12,242 bases of DNA from the NCBI GenBank assembly GCA_041656295.1, contig JBBADV010000033.1:1-12242 (forward strand), in the 5' to 3' direction. This document shows positions 4,886-12,242 of the stretch, piece by piece (position 1 is the stretch's first letter; every line of letters starts with the position of its first letter). A program made the translations under genes and the position numbers. Below the pieces are notes generated by a model that saw nothing but the letters and a program-made list of their open reading frames with translations, searched no databases and was not told the origin of the DNA. The stretch comes from Kiritimatiellales bacterium. Its GTDB lineage: Bacteria; Verrucomicrobiota; Kiritimatiellia; Kiritimatiellales; Tichowtungiaceae.

Positions 4886-7228
4886 TCAGCGGACAGGCTG
4901 CAGCGAGTCGGTAATCAAAACTGCGTCCACGGCTATATCGCTGCTCGGCACAAACGAAAATGTATGCATTCCTTTTTTCATACGGAATACGCCGTACACC
5001 AGGTTTTTCGGCTGGTTGGGTGCTCTGATGCCGCTCCATGTCCAGCGTTCATCCACCCGCAGTCTGGCATCAAGCACCTGTTCTCCGTTCCAAGTGAATT
5101 TTGCCATGATATTTTCTCCGGGTGGCACCAGCGTTTTTAACCGCAGGCACACCTGATAGTCACCATCAGCGGGAATTTTAAACCGCACAGTAAACGGTAC
5201 GCCGGAAGTGGTCATCAGTGCGTAGGCACCGCCGGACGCGCCGCTAGAAAATTCCGGATCCCGGCCGGGCGCGGCAATATGTTCCGCTTCAATCAATTCA
5301 CTCCAGCTGCCTTCCGGCAGTTGAACATCCGGTGACGGTGTCAGATCTTTTGTAAATACCAGTACCGGACGCGACAGTCCGTTGGCGAAACGGACTAAAA
5401 AGGTTCCTGCGCCTCGCCGGTTTTCCGGCAGGGCCTCTGCATTCAACTGCACTGTAAAGATCTGTTCCAGTCCGGGAACCAGTGTGCCGGATTCCGGTGT
5501 AACGCTGAACCAGTCGCAACCCGCCGGTTTGCGGATGGTAAAGTTCAGCTGCGCTGCATCCGCATCCGGAGCGGTTACGGCGGTTACAGTGACCGGAGAG
5601 TCGCCCAGTAAAATCCGGCCTTTGTCCAGTGCCACCGGCAGCGGTCGGATCGGAATCTGTTCAAATATGGTGCTGCTGGAAAATGCGCCGAGATCATTTC
5701 CGGCGCCGGAAATTCCGGGAACAGCAATGGCTTTACCGGCGCCGGGACTGCCGGCGGCAAGGGCGTAATTGGCGCCGGCGGCATCAATAAATTCCGGCGC
5801 GCTGTAGATGGCATGTGCATGCTGTCCGGCGGCTGTATACGTTTCCCGTACGATGTCCATTGCTTCCGGTTTTTCTGAATACAGCAGATTATAATCAGCC
5901 GTAGCAGGATGAACGACCCATGAGCGCGCAATCGGCGTATCGCACGAGACAAAGACGTTATTGCTCATGATCATTTTTGCATACCCCGGAACTTTAGCAA
6001 TCTGTTCCTGTGCATCGGCCGGCATCGCGCCGATCGGCGTGCCGATCTTATATTTTACTGCTACGGTATTATTTAAATAAAATACCTGACCGTAACCGTA
6101 TACAGCAGAGCCGGTTTTCAACGCACCGCTGGAAAAACCCTCGTCATCGCCAAGGTTGGCAATCAGATTGCGGAATACATAGGACGGGCCGGCGATACAG
6201 GGGCCGATGCTGATACCGCAAAACGTTTCTTCAATCCGGTTGCCATAGGCGCGTATATTCATTTCCAAGCCTTCCAGCTCAATGGCGTCGTCATTTGAAA
6301 ACACCAGCAGATTGCCGTAGGCATCGCCGTCGCGCAAAAAGCCGTGTGTATAGTTGCGAAACCCTTCAACGACGTCGTTCCAGCGACGGAGATCGCTACC
6401 GGGGAAATCGTTATAGCGCAATACGGTGCCGCCGCGTGATTTAACAAGTACAGCGTTCGGGCCGGTCGGATGCGCAAACCGCCACGAATTTGCAGTGCTG
6501 CGCGGTGAGTGAATAAAGCAGCGTTCCACAACCACATTTTCACTGTCGTCAATATTTACGCCGGCCTCCTGATTAATCACTGAGTTGCCGTCATAATACA
6601 TTCCGCTGCCGCCATACCGCAGTCTTTGTTCGCCGACGCGGGCGAATCCGGCGATATCGCAATTCAGAATACGGATATTTTCGCTCTCACGCACCGTGAT
6701 GCCGTGCTTAATACCGCCGCGCACAGTGACGTTTTCCAGAATGACATACGCAGCATTTTTAAACAGCAGCGTCTCCTCACTTTCTTGCGCGCCGTCGATC
6801 AGATTAAATTCCGGTGTGCCGGAAATGTGAATCCAGCCGTCGGGCGTGCCCCGTTCTGAAAAAACAATTTCATATCCGTCCGGCGAAAGCTCTTTAAGGG
6901 TATAGCGCTTTGCAACCGGCGGTGCGGATGTCCATGTTCTGAATGACTGCGCGGCAATGGTTTTTGTGCCGTCCATGATGCGTACGGAATAGGGCGTATC
7001 TTCTTTTAACCCGAACACCGAACCCCGCCATTCGGGGTAGTCAGGCGTAACTGTCAGCGGCAGAGCATCAATCCAGATTTCAGACTCTGCTTCGCTGATC
7101 TGTACCGCATGGTTTTGCGGCAGAGTGTCGCCATCCCAGTATAAACTGCAGTTTTCAAACGTTGGAATTGTTTTCAATTCCGCTGCCAGCGCTCCGCCGG
7201 CCAGTAATACAAACATTATAATTTTCAT
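4886..7228 (-). CDS. Exported right-handed beta-helix protein with CBM-like C-terminus (short paralogue)
   Basis: This 780-residue protein has a signal peptide (MKIIMFVLLAGGALAA, cleavage before E17). A fibronectin-III-like domain follows at about 18-113, ending FRTWTSAPP. A right-handed parallel beta-helix covers about 130-470, with rung-like repeats such as 'NIRILNCDIAGF', 'NVVVERCFIHS' and 'YVFRNLIANLG'. Next come a BACON/Ig-like domain at about 550-630 (DWFSVTPESG) and a CBM6/35-like jelly-roll at about 640-775, starting 'LIEAEHI'. Such helices are common in polysaccharide lyases and some glycosidases. K263 in VLVKSRGGTVLRYNDF resembles the catalytic-Lys rung of PL6 lyases, but that is only my suggestion. 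It is a tandem paralogue of the 7309-10482 gene, about three quarters identical by eye, and ends (LITDS LQPVR) just where the other continues into a solenoid module. GGAG lies 13 nt before ATG 7228, a long spacing. Probably a secreted or periplasmic polysaccharide-active enzyme; activity unproven. Confidence 0.88.
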   Translation of the reverse strand: MKIIMFVLLAGGALAAELKTIPTFENCSLYWDGDTLPQNHAVQISEAESEIWIDALPLTVTPDYPEWRGSVFGLKEDTPYSVRIMDGTKTIAAQSFRTWTSAPPVAKRYTLKELSPDGYEIVFSERGTPDGWIHISGTPEFNLIDGAQESEETLLFKNAAYVILENVTVRGGIKHGITVRESENIRILNCDIAGFARVGEQRLRYGGSGMYYDGNSVINQEAGVNIDDSENVVVERCFIHSPRSTANSWRFAHPTGPNAVLVKSRGGTVLRYNDFPGSDLRRWNDVVEGFRNYTHGFLRDGDAYGNLLVFSNDDAIELEGLEMNIRAYGNRIEETFCGISIGPCIAGPSYVFRNLIANLGDDEGFSSGALKTGSAVYGYGQVFYLNNTVAVKYKIGTPIGAMPADAQEQIAKVPGYAKMIMSNNVFVSCDTPIARSWVVHPATADYNLLYSEKPEAMDIVRETYTAAGQHAHAIYSAPEFIDAAGANYALAAGSPGAGKAIAVPGISGAGNDLGAFSSSTIFEQIPIRPLPVALDKGRILLGDSPVTVTAVTAPDADAAQLNFTIRKPAGCDWFSVTPESGTLVPGLEQIFTVQLNAEALPENRRGAGTFLVRFANGLSRPVLVFTKDLTPSPDVQLPEGSWSELIEAEHIAAPGRDPEFSSGASGGAYALMTTSGVPFTVRFKIPADGDYQVCLRLKTLVPPGENIMAKFTWNGEQVLDARLRVDERWTWSGIRAPNQPKNLVYGVFRMKKGMHTFSFVPSSDIAVDAVLITDSLQPVR

Positions 7229-7308
7229 CTAAATATTCTTTCTCCATTCGCAGGTTTTTGTGTTCATTAGTTATATAGTGCATGCCGAGAAACATCCTTT
7301 CCGGTGTT

Positions 7309-10300
7309 TCATCGAATCAGCAGTGTTTTTCCGTCAATTACCTGAAACAGTGACGAAAAATCTCCGGCAGCGGAGCCGTTCCGCCGGATTCTGCCGGCGT
7401 CCCACCATGCCTCGAAGTCAGCCGCGCCAGAAAAACCGGTAACGGTCAGACGTCCCTCAGAGCCGGTCATAAAATTAATATATCCGCCGTTAAACGAAAG
7501 AGAGTCCACCGTCAGCGATCCATCACCGGCGTCAAAGCAAAGTCCGGCATTGGTTCCCAGTGAGTTCCCGAAATTTAAATTTCCGGCAACAGTCCAATTG
7601 CCGCCGAAAAACGTTAGCCGCGAGCCGGCGCCGGCAATCGCCAGACCGTTTGCGGCGATTCCGGCAGTATTAAATGTGCCGGTTCCGGCAAAAATATTCA
7701 CAGTGCCGGCGCCGTTGGCCGAACTTCCGATTTGTGCCTGACCGCCGAACGTCAGTGTGCCTCCGCTCTGCGATACAAAACCGCCGGCCTGTATCAGAAA
7801 ATTTGTATTTGCGGTCAGTGTGCCGCCGGTCATCACAACAGTTCCCGCCGTATTGGAATATCCGATGGCAATATGCTGTCCGCTTGTAATTGTGCCGCCC
7901 TGAAGCGTCCAATGAGCGCCGTCATGAAACATGATCAACCCGCCGCGTGAAATTGTTCCGGCGGTTTGAATCGCTTTCCAGCCGGAAAATATTGTCGATG
8001 AGAGCGGCATGTTTACATTGTTTGTAATTATGCCGGTAATATCGTTATCGTCCGACGGCAGTCCGGCGCCCCAGTTGTCCGGCATCCCCAGTCCTGCCGT
8101 CGCCGTACTTCCGTTATAATAGGTATATGTTGTTTCCGGCGCCCAGTTGCCGAGCATCGAGTCGGTAATTAAAACCGCGTCCACGGCGATATTACTGTCC
8201 GGCACAAACGAAAATGTGTGCGTTCCTTTTGTCATGCGAAACACGCCATAATGCTGGTTTTTGGATTGGTTGGGCGCTCTGACGCCGCTCCACGTCCAGC
8301 CTTCATCCGCCCGCAGTTTGGTATCAAGCACCACCGGTTCACCGTTCCAGGTGAGTTTTGCCGTGATGCTTTCTCCGGGTGGCGCCAGTGTTTTTAACCG
8401 CAGGCACACCTGATAATCGCCGTCGGCAGGAATGGTAAACGTTACCGTAAACGGATCGCTGTTCTTTTTCACCACGGCATATCCGCCGCCCGATGCACTG
8501 CCTGAAAATTCAGGGTCCGTGCCTGGAGTGGCAATGTGCTCCGCTTCGATCAGCCGGCTCCAGCAGTTTTCCGGCAGTTGAACGACTGCCGGCGGCGGAA
8601 GATCTTCTGTAAACACCAGCACCGGCCGCGACAGTCCGCTGGCAAAACGGACTAAGAATGTTCCGGCACCGCGCCGGCTTTTCGGCAAAGCATCTGTATT
8701 CAACAGTACCGTAAAGATCTGTTCCTGACCGGGAACCAGCGCGCCGGATCCCGGCGTAACGCTGAACCAGTCGCAGTCTGCCGGTTTGCGGATGGTAAAG
8801 TTCAACTGCGCCGCATCCGCATCCGGAGCGGTTACGGCGGTTACAGCGACCGGAGATTCGCCCAGTAAAATCCGGCCTTTGTCCAGCGCCACCGGCAGCG
8901 GACGGATCGGAATCTGTTCAAATATTGTGTCGTTGGCAAATGCACCGACATCATTTCCGGCGCCGGAAATTCCCGGGATGGCAATGGCTTTGCCGGCGCC
9001 GGGACTGCCGGCGGCGAGGGCATAATCAGCGCCGGCGGTATCAGCAAATTCCGGCGCGCTGAATATGGCATGCGCACACTGTCCGGCAGCCATATATGTT
9101 CTTTTTACTGCTTCAAGCGTATTCGAATTGGTTGAATACAACAGATCATAATCGACATTGGCAGGATGATCGATCCATGACTGCGTGATCGGAAACTGCC
9201 GGCTGGACAGTACATTGTTGCGCGTATTCATTTTTGCGTAGCCCGGAACTTTGGCGATCTGCTCCGGCGCATCGTCAGGCATAGTGCCGATCGTCGAACC
9301 GATTTTATATTTTGCTGCCACCGTATTGTTCAAATAAAACACCCGGCCGTAGCCGTACACTGCTGAGCCGGCTTTAAACGAGGCATTTGAAAAACCGTCT
9401 TCGTCGCCTAGATTCGCAATCAGATTGCGGAACACATAAGATGGTCCGGCAATACAGGGGCCGATACTGACGCCACAGTAGGTTTCTTCGATCCGGTTGC
9501 CATAGGCGCGGATGTTCATCTGCAGTCCGTCCAGTTCAACGGCATCATCGTTTGCAAACACCAGCAGATTGCCGTAGAGGTCGCCGTTGCGTAAAAATCC
9601 GTGGTTATAGTTAGAATAGCCCTGAATAACATCGTTCCAGCGGTGCAGACTGCTGCCGGGAAAATCATTGTAACGAAGCACGGTGCCGCCGCGCGATTTT
9701 ACAAAAACTGCGTTCGGACCGGTTGGATGAGCAAAGCGCCAGGGATTTGAAGTGCCGCGTGGAGAGTGAATGAAGCAGCGTTCCACGACCACATTTTCGC
9801 TGTCATCAATATTTATGCCGGCATCATTAATTATTGAATTGTTGTCATAATATTGTCCGGTGCCGCCATAACGGAGCCTTTGTTCGCCGACGCGCCCGAA
9901 TCCTGCAATATCACAGTTCAGAATCCGGATATTTTCACTTTCCTGCACTGTAATGCCGTATTTGATGCCGCCACGCACTGTAATGTTTTCAAAAATAACA
10001 TATGCAGCATTCGTAAACAGCAGTGCTTCATCCGCATTCTCCCCGCCGTCCAGTAAGCGGCAGTCCGGCGTTCCGGAAATATAAATCCAGCCGTCAGCTG
10101 ATCCCTGTTCAGTAAACACAACCGGTCTGCCGTCCGGCGAAAGATCGTTGAGAGTGTAGTGTTTTGCAATCGGCGGTGCAGATGTCCATGTTCTGAACGA
10201 TTGTACAGCAAGGGTCTTTGTGCCGTCCATGATGCGTACAGAATATGATGTATCTTCTTTTAAATCGAACACAGATCCGCGCCATTCAGGATAGTCCGGA

Positions 10301-10482
10301 GTAACCGTTAGCGGCAGTGCATCAATCCATAGCGTTGAATTTGCCTCGCAAATCTGTACGGTATGAGTATCCGGCAGAGTGCTGCCGCTCCAGTACAGAC
10401 TGCAGTTTTCAAACGTCGGAACAGTCTTCAGCTCCGCCGACAGCATTCCGCCGGCGATCAACAGAAACGCGGTAATGCTCAT
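7309..10482 (-). CDS. Exported beta-helix protein fused to a C-terminal beta-solenoid module (long paralogue)
   Basis: The 1057-residue protein has the same order as its 780-residue neighbour: signal peptide (1-16), fibronectin-III-like (about 18-113), right-handed beta-helix (about 130-470), BACON/Ig-like (about 550-630) and CBM6/35-like (about 640-773). K262 and R270 of the KS...R rung are kept. At residue 776, right after the CBM, a new 282-residue module begins: 'NWGAGLPSDD', then Gly-rich rungs (LQGGTITSG, MTGGTLTAN, QSGGTLTFG, FGGNWTVAG), ending in 'GSLTVDSLSF', 'FMTGSEG', 'ADFEAWWDAG' and 'KTLLIR'. That end matches the stand-alone proteins at 10646-11482 and 11545-12242, so a similar role is inferred, perhaps anchoring the enzyme to the cell surface or extracellular matrix. 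No PEP-CTERM, LPXTG or T9SS tail is seen. GAGG lies 6 nt before ATG 10482. An 80-nt gap without a terminator separates it from its paralogue, so co-transcription is likely. Confidence 0.88.
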   Translation of the reverse strand: MSITAFLLIAGGMLSAELKTVPTFENCSLYWSGSTLPDTHTVQICEANSTLWIDALPLTVTPDYPEWRGSVFDLKEDTSYSVRIMDGTKTLAVQSFRTWTSAPPIAKHYTLNDLSPDGRPVVFTEQGSADGWIYISGTPDCRLLDGGENADEALLFTNAAYVIFENITVRGGIKYGITVQESENIRILNCDIAGFGRVGEQRLRYGGTGQYYDNNSIINDAGINIDDSENVVVERCFIHSPRGTSNPWRFAHPTGPNAVFVKSRGGTVLRYNDFPGSSLHRWNDVIQGYSNYNHGFLRNGDLYGNLLVFANDDAVELDGLQMNIRAYGNRIEETYCGVSIGPCIAGPSYVFRNLIANLGDEDGFSNASFKAGSAVYGYGRVFYLNNTVAAKYKIGSTIGTMPDDAPEQIAKVPGYAKMNTRNNVLSSRQFPITQSWIDHPANVDYDLLYSTNSNTLEAVKRTYMAAGQCAHAIFSAPEFADTAGADYALAAGSPGAGKAIAIPGISGAGNDVGAFANDTIFEQIPIRPLPVALDKGRILLGESPVAVTAVTAPDADAAQLNFTIRKPADCDWFSVTPGSGALVPGQEQIFTVLLNTDALPKSRRGAGTFLVRFASGLSRPVLVFTEDLPPPAVVQLPENCWSRLIEAEHIATPGTDPEFSGSASGGGYAVVKKNSDPFTVTFTIPADGDYQVCLRLKTLAPPGESITAKLTWNGEPVVLDTKLRADEGWTWSGVRAPNQSKNQHYGVFRMTKGTHTFSFVPDSNIAVDAVLITDSMLGNWAPETTYTYYNGSTATAGLGMPDNWGAGLPSDDNDITGIITNNVNMPLSSTIFSGWKAIQTAGTISRGGLIMFHDGAHWTLQGGTITSGQHIAIGYSNTAGTVVMTGGTLTANTNFLIQAGGFVSQSGGTLTFGGQAQIGSSANGAGTVNIFAGTGTFNTAGIAANGLAIAGAGSRLTFFGGNWTVAGNLNFGNSLGTNAGLCFDAGDGSLTVDSLSFNGGYINFMTGSEGRLTVTGFSGAADFEAWWDAGRIRRNGSAAGDFSSLFQVIDGKTLLIR

Positions 10483-10513
10483 TTAGATCCTCTTATCATT
10501 TTTTGTACTTCCG

Positions 10514-10529
10514 ATTCCTCACCAGGAAT
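10514..10529 (-). promoter_or_regulatory. Small hairpin in the leader of the long beta-helix gene
   Basis: ATTCCT, loop GGTG, AGGAAT form a 6-bp stem about 31 nt before the start. Its GGTGAGG core is also present in the 207-227 hairpin upstream of the other signal-peptide gene. This could be chance. Confidence 0.25.
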
Positions 10530-10533
10530 TTTT

Positions 10534-10591
10534 CAACCATAGAGATCACGAAAGCCAAATTCTCTAAATCTCTGTGTTCTCTGTGGTTTTG
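10534..10591. repeat. Interspersed imperfect palindrome (CACAGAGAACACAGAG type)
   Basis: On the minus strand AAACCACAGAGAACACAGAG pairs imperfectly with the right side (CTCTATGGTTG end), giving a long imperfect hairpin. This 'accacagagaacacagaga' word is, from memory, a widespread intergenic repeat in several environmental bacterial phyla. The neighbouring 10601-10630 stretch (cctgatgcctcgtgcctaatgcc) looks like another repeat word of the same kind. No gene lies in this gap. Confidence 0.7.
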
Positions 10592-10645
10592 TTTTTCTTC
10601 GTTTCCTGATGCCTCGTGCCTAATGCCTATTCCCTTTTCGTATTT

Positions 10646-11482
10646 TTATTTCAGAGAAAGCGTGTCTTTTTCCACTGCAAAAATATCGGAAAACGCACCC
10701 CGGCTTGATCCGTTGAATTTAAGTTTTCCTCTATCCCACAGTTTTTCAAAATCGGCCTCTTTATACCCCTTAACTGCGAATGTTCCTTTGGAACCGGTGA
10801 CAAAGTCAATGCAGCCGGATCCCGCCATTTCAATTCCTCCGACGGAGAGAGAGCCGTTACCTTCGGCGAAGCGGATCACTGTATTCGGCGTGGTTGACCC
10901 GGCGAATTCAAGCGGTTTGGATGCTTTCCATGTGCCGCCGGAAAATTCAACCTGTGTGTCCGGGCTGGCCAGTGCCATTCGACTGAATGTTCCGATACCG
11001 CCTTCAATAAATATTTTCCCGCCGTGGGAAAACCGGCAGCCGGCAACGCCCGTTACTGATCCGCCGCTTTGCCGGAAAAGTGAATTAAAACCGACATCAA
11101 AATAGGTATCAGCAATAATTTCGCCACCAGTCATAATTAATTCGCCCGCGCTGTCGGAGTCGCCGACGCGTACATGCGCTTTGCCGGTTGAACCGTCCCG
11201 GCAGAGAATCTGCCCGCCTTCCAGGCGCCATTTGGCACCATTTCTAAACGTAATCGATTTTAACGCGCCGGCAATGACGCCGGATTTCTGTGTTCCCACC
11301 CAGCCGTCAAAACTGCCGGGAACCTGCCAGGTACCTTTAATATCAATTACACCGGGATTGGATTCCGACGGCAGATCATTATCCCAGGCACGGATCAGCT
11401 GACCGCCCGACAATTTTACTCTCGTATCTGCAAAAATCGCGACAGCTGCCGCCAGTGTTATCAAATATACTGTTTTTTTCAT
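10646..11482 (-). CDS. Secreted beta-solenoid surface protein (stand-alone module)
   Basis: The 278-residue protein has a clear signal peptide (MKKTVYLITLAAAVAIFA, cleavage before D19) and nothing after it but the solenoid module. The body has Gly-pair rungs (RLEGGQI, MTGGEIIAD, QSGGSVTG, FIEGGIGTF, FSGGTWKAS) about 20-25 residues apart, as in autotransporter-type or PEP-CTERM-associated beta-strand repeats. It ends with the shared signature: GNGSLSVGG, DFVTGSKG, ADFEKLWDRGKL, FNGSS and DTLSLK. This pattern recurs at the end of the long beta-helix protein and of the 11545-12242 gene. AAGGAG with 9-nt spacing supports the ATG at 11482. No catalytic motif is seen, and no PEP-CTERM or other sorting tail. 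A structural or adhesive role outside the cell is inferred; exact function unknown. It lies 62 nt downstream of the next family member and 163 nt upstream of the long beta-helix gene. Confidence 0.85.
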   Translation of the reverse strand: MKKTVYLITLAAAVAIFADTRVKLSGGQLIRAWDNDLPSESNPGVIDIKGTWQVPGSFDGWVGTQKSGVIAGALKSITFRNGAKWRLEGGQILCRDGSTGKAHVRVGDSDSAGELIMTGGEIIADTYFDVGFNSLFRQSGGSVTGVAGCRFSHGGKIFIEGGIGTFSRMALASPDTQVEFSGGTWKASKPLEFAGSTTPNTVIRFAEGNGSLSVGGIEMAGSGCIDFVTGSKGTFAVKGYKEADFEKLWDRGKLKFNGSSRGAFSDIFAVEKDTLSLK

Positions 11483-11544
11483 CGTGTGTTTCTCCTTCTT
11501 TCCGGTTTCGACAGTGAATTGTATTTTCTTTTTTCTAAAACGGT

Positions 11545-12242
11545 TCAGTTCGACATAAGAATGAGTTTAACTTTAGGCGGCTCTTTTGCCAGCTTCAGCG
11601 TGTTCCCCTCGATCTTAAAGTCGGATGTGCTCACGACGGCGCCATTAATCCTGATTTTTCCTTCGCTGATAAGATCAGTAAAATCAGAAGCATCGGTAAA
11701 GCTGGTGATTGTTAGAGTGCCTTCAGAAATGGTGGCAAAATCAATATATCCAGTATTGAATGTCAGATTATTAGCAGTAAGCGATCCGTTCCCAAGATCA
11801 AAAAATACGCCGGAACCCCTTAAATTCGTCGCAAATTCAAGAGTTCCGTTAATCGTCCAGGATCCGCCGGAAAGTGTCAGCCGTGAGCTGTCAGCAGTAT
11901 CAGTACTGCTACTACCGCTGATTGTTAAGGCGGTCGTTATTGTTGCTGTTCCGCCCCCGACATTTACTTTGCTGCCGGAGTAAATTTTCATGCTGCCGGC
12001 AGTTATATTTCCTCCGGTTTGCTCTAGAAGAGATTGGTATTGTACAGTGAGATTCCTGCCGGCATTCAATGTTCCGCCGCTTATATTGACGGTTGCATTG
12101 CTGATTGGGTCGTCGGTATATCCGATGCTAATGTCACCGCTCCCGCTGCTCAGCAGGCCGCCTTGCAGATACCATACGGCGTTGCCATTCAAAAGCACAT
12201 GATTCGAACCGATTGTCGCGTTACCATTTGTTTGGGTTACGG
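11545..12242 (-). CDS. Secreted beta-solenoid surface protein, C-terminal part (cut by right edge)
   Basis: The reading frame stays open to the right edge (VTQTNGNATIGSNHVLL... before the GTG at 12198), so the N-terminus with its signal peptide lies outside the window. About 232 residues are visible. They show Gly-rich rungs (LQGGLLSSG, ISGGTLNAG, QTGGNITAG, LSGGSWTING), then the family C-terminal signature: GNGSLTANN, DFATISEG, ASDFTDLISEGKIRINGA and NTLKLA. A short extra tail (KEPPKVKLILMSN) follows the signature; it does not resemble a PEP-CTERM motif and lacks a long hydrophobic anchor. Spacing to the next gene is 62 nt, without an evident terminator, so it may lead the same operon. A structural surface role is inferred, as for its neighbours. 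Confidence 0.82.
   Translation of the reverse strand, partial: VTQTNGNATIGSNHVLLNGNAVWYLQGGLLSSGSGDISIGYTDDPISNATVNISGGTLNAGRNLTVQYQSLLEQTGGNITAGSMKIYSGSKVNVGGGTATITTALTISGSSSTDTADSSRLTLSGGSWTINGTLEFATNLRGSGVFFDLGNGSLTANNLTFNTGYIDFATISEGTLTITSFTDASDFTDLISEGKIRINGAVVSTSDFKIEGNTLKLAKEPPKVKLILMSN

Noticed and set aside
7229..7308. Intrinsic terminator between the two beta-helix genes
   Set aside because: Only a weak GAAACA/TGTTTC pairing is present, with no T-run after it, so read-through is likelier.
10503..11105. Plus-strand frame of 200 residues overlapping the stand-alone solenoid gene
   Set aside because: It is antisense to a gene with signal peptide, ribosome binding site and family signature. 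Its Pro/Ser-rich sequence is what Gly-rich coding gives in the opposite frame.
11545..12242. PEP-CTERM, LPXTG or T9SS sorting signal at the ends of the solenoid proteins
   Set aside because: The C-termini (KTLLIR, DTLSLK, LILMSN) have no such motif followed by a hydrophobic segment and basic tail.

Overview
The window most likely comes from a polysaccharide-degrading member of the Planctomycetota-Verrucomicrobiota-Chlamydiota group. A Kiritimatiellota- or Lentisphaerota-like organism fits best. This is inferred from the gene content: large exported beta-helix proteins, a CE12-type esterase, an SSS symporter, glycine-rich beta-solenoid surface proteins, and intergenic spacers full of small palindromic repeats. 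No rRNA or other phylogenetic marker is present, so the assignment is tentative.

All eight protein genes lie on the minus strand, so transcription runs from right to left. In that order they are: the C-terminal part of a beta-solenoid surface protein (cut by the right edge); a complete 278-aa beta-solenoid protein of the same family; a 1057-aa exported beta-helix protein with this solenoid module fused at its C-terminus; its 780-aa tandem paralogue without the module; a 649-aa SSS-family sodium/solute symporter; an SGNH/GDSL rhamnogalacturonan-acetylesterase-like enzyme; and a CBM9-like lipoprotein. About 1.1 kb of non-coding repeat DNA follows. The 5' end of another exported protein, probably of the same solenoid family, is cut by the left edge.

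The spacing between the seven genes from 12242 down to 1272 is about 17 to 165 nt, with no convincing intrinsic terminator facing that direction. They could form one or two operons. Functionally they look like a compact saccharide-use locus without SusC/SusD: exported beta-helix enzymes that may bind or cleave an acidic polysaccharide, a deacetylase, a surface sugar-binding lipoprotein and an inner-membrane symporter for the released product. The true substrate cannot be read from the sequence. Pectic rhamnogalacturonan or another acetylated uronate polymer is a reasonable guess from the esterase.

Two things stand out. First, the solenoid module occurs as stand-alone secreted proteins and as a C-terminal extension that distinguishes one tandem paralogue from the other, with a shared C-terminal signature and no PEP-CTERM tail. 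This suggests a swappable surface or matrix module. Second, a recently amplified tandem array (about 545-1284) has units of about 294-324 bp, each complete unit with a perfect 27-bp inverted repeat, nested terminator-like hairpins and a further 8-bp-stem hairpin. The array runs directly into the 3' end of the CBM9-like gene and supplies its last codons and stop.
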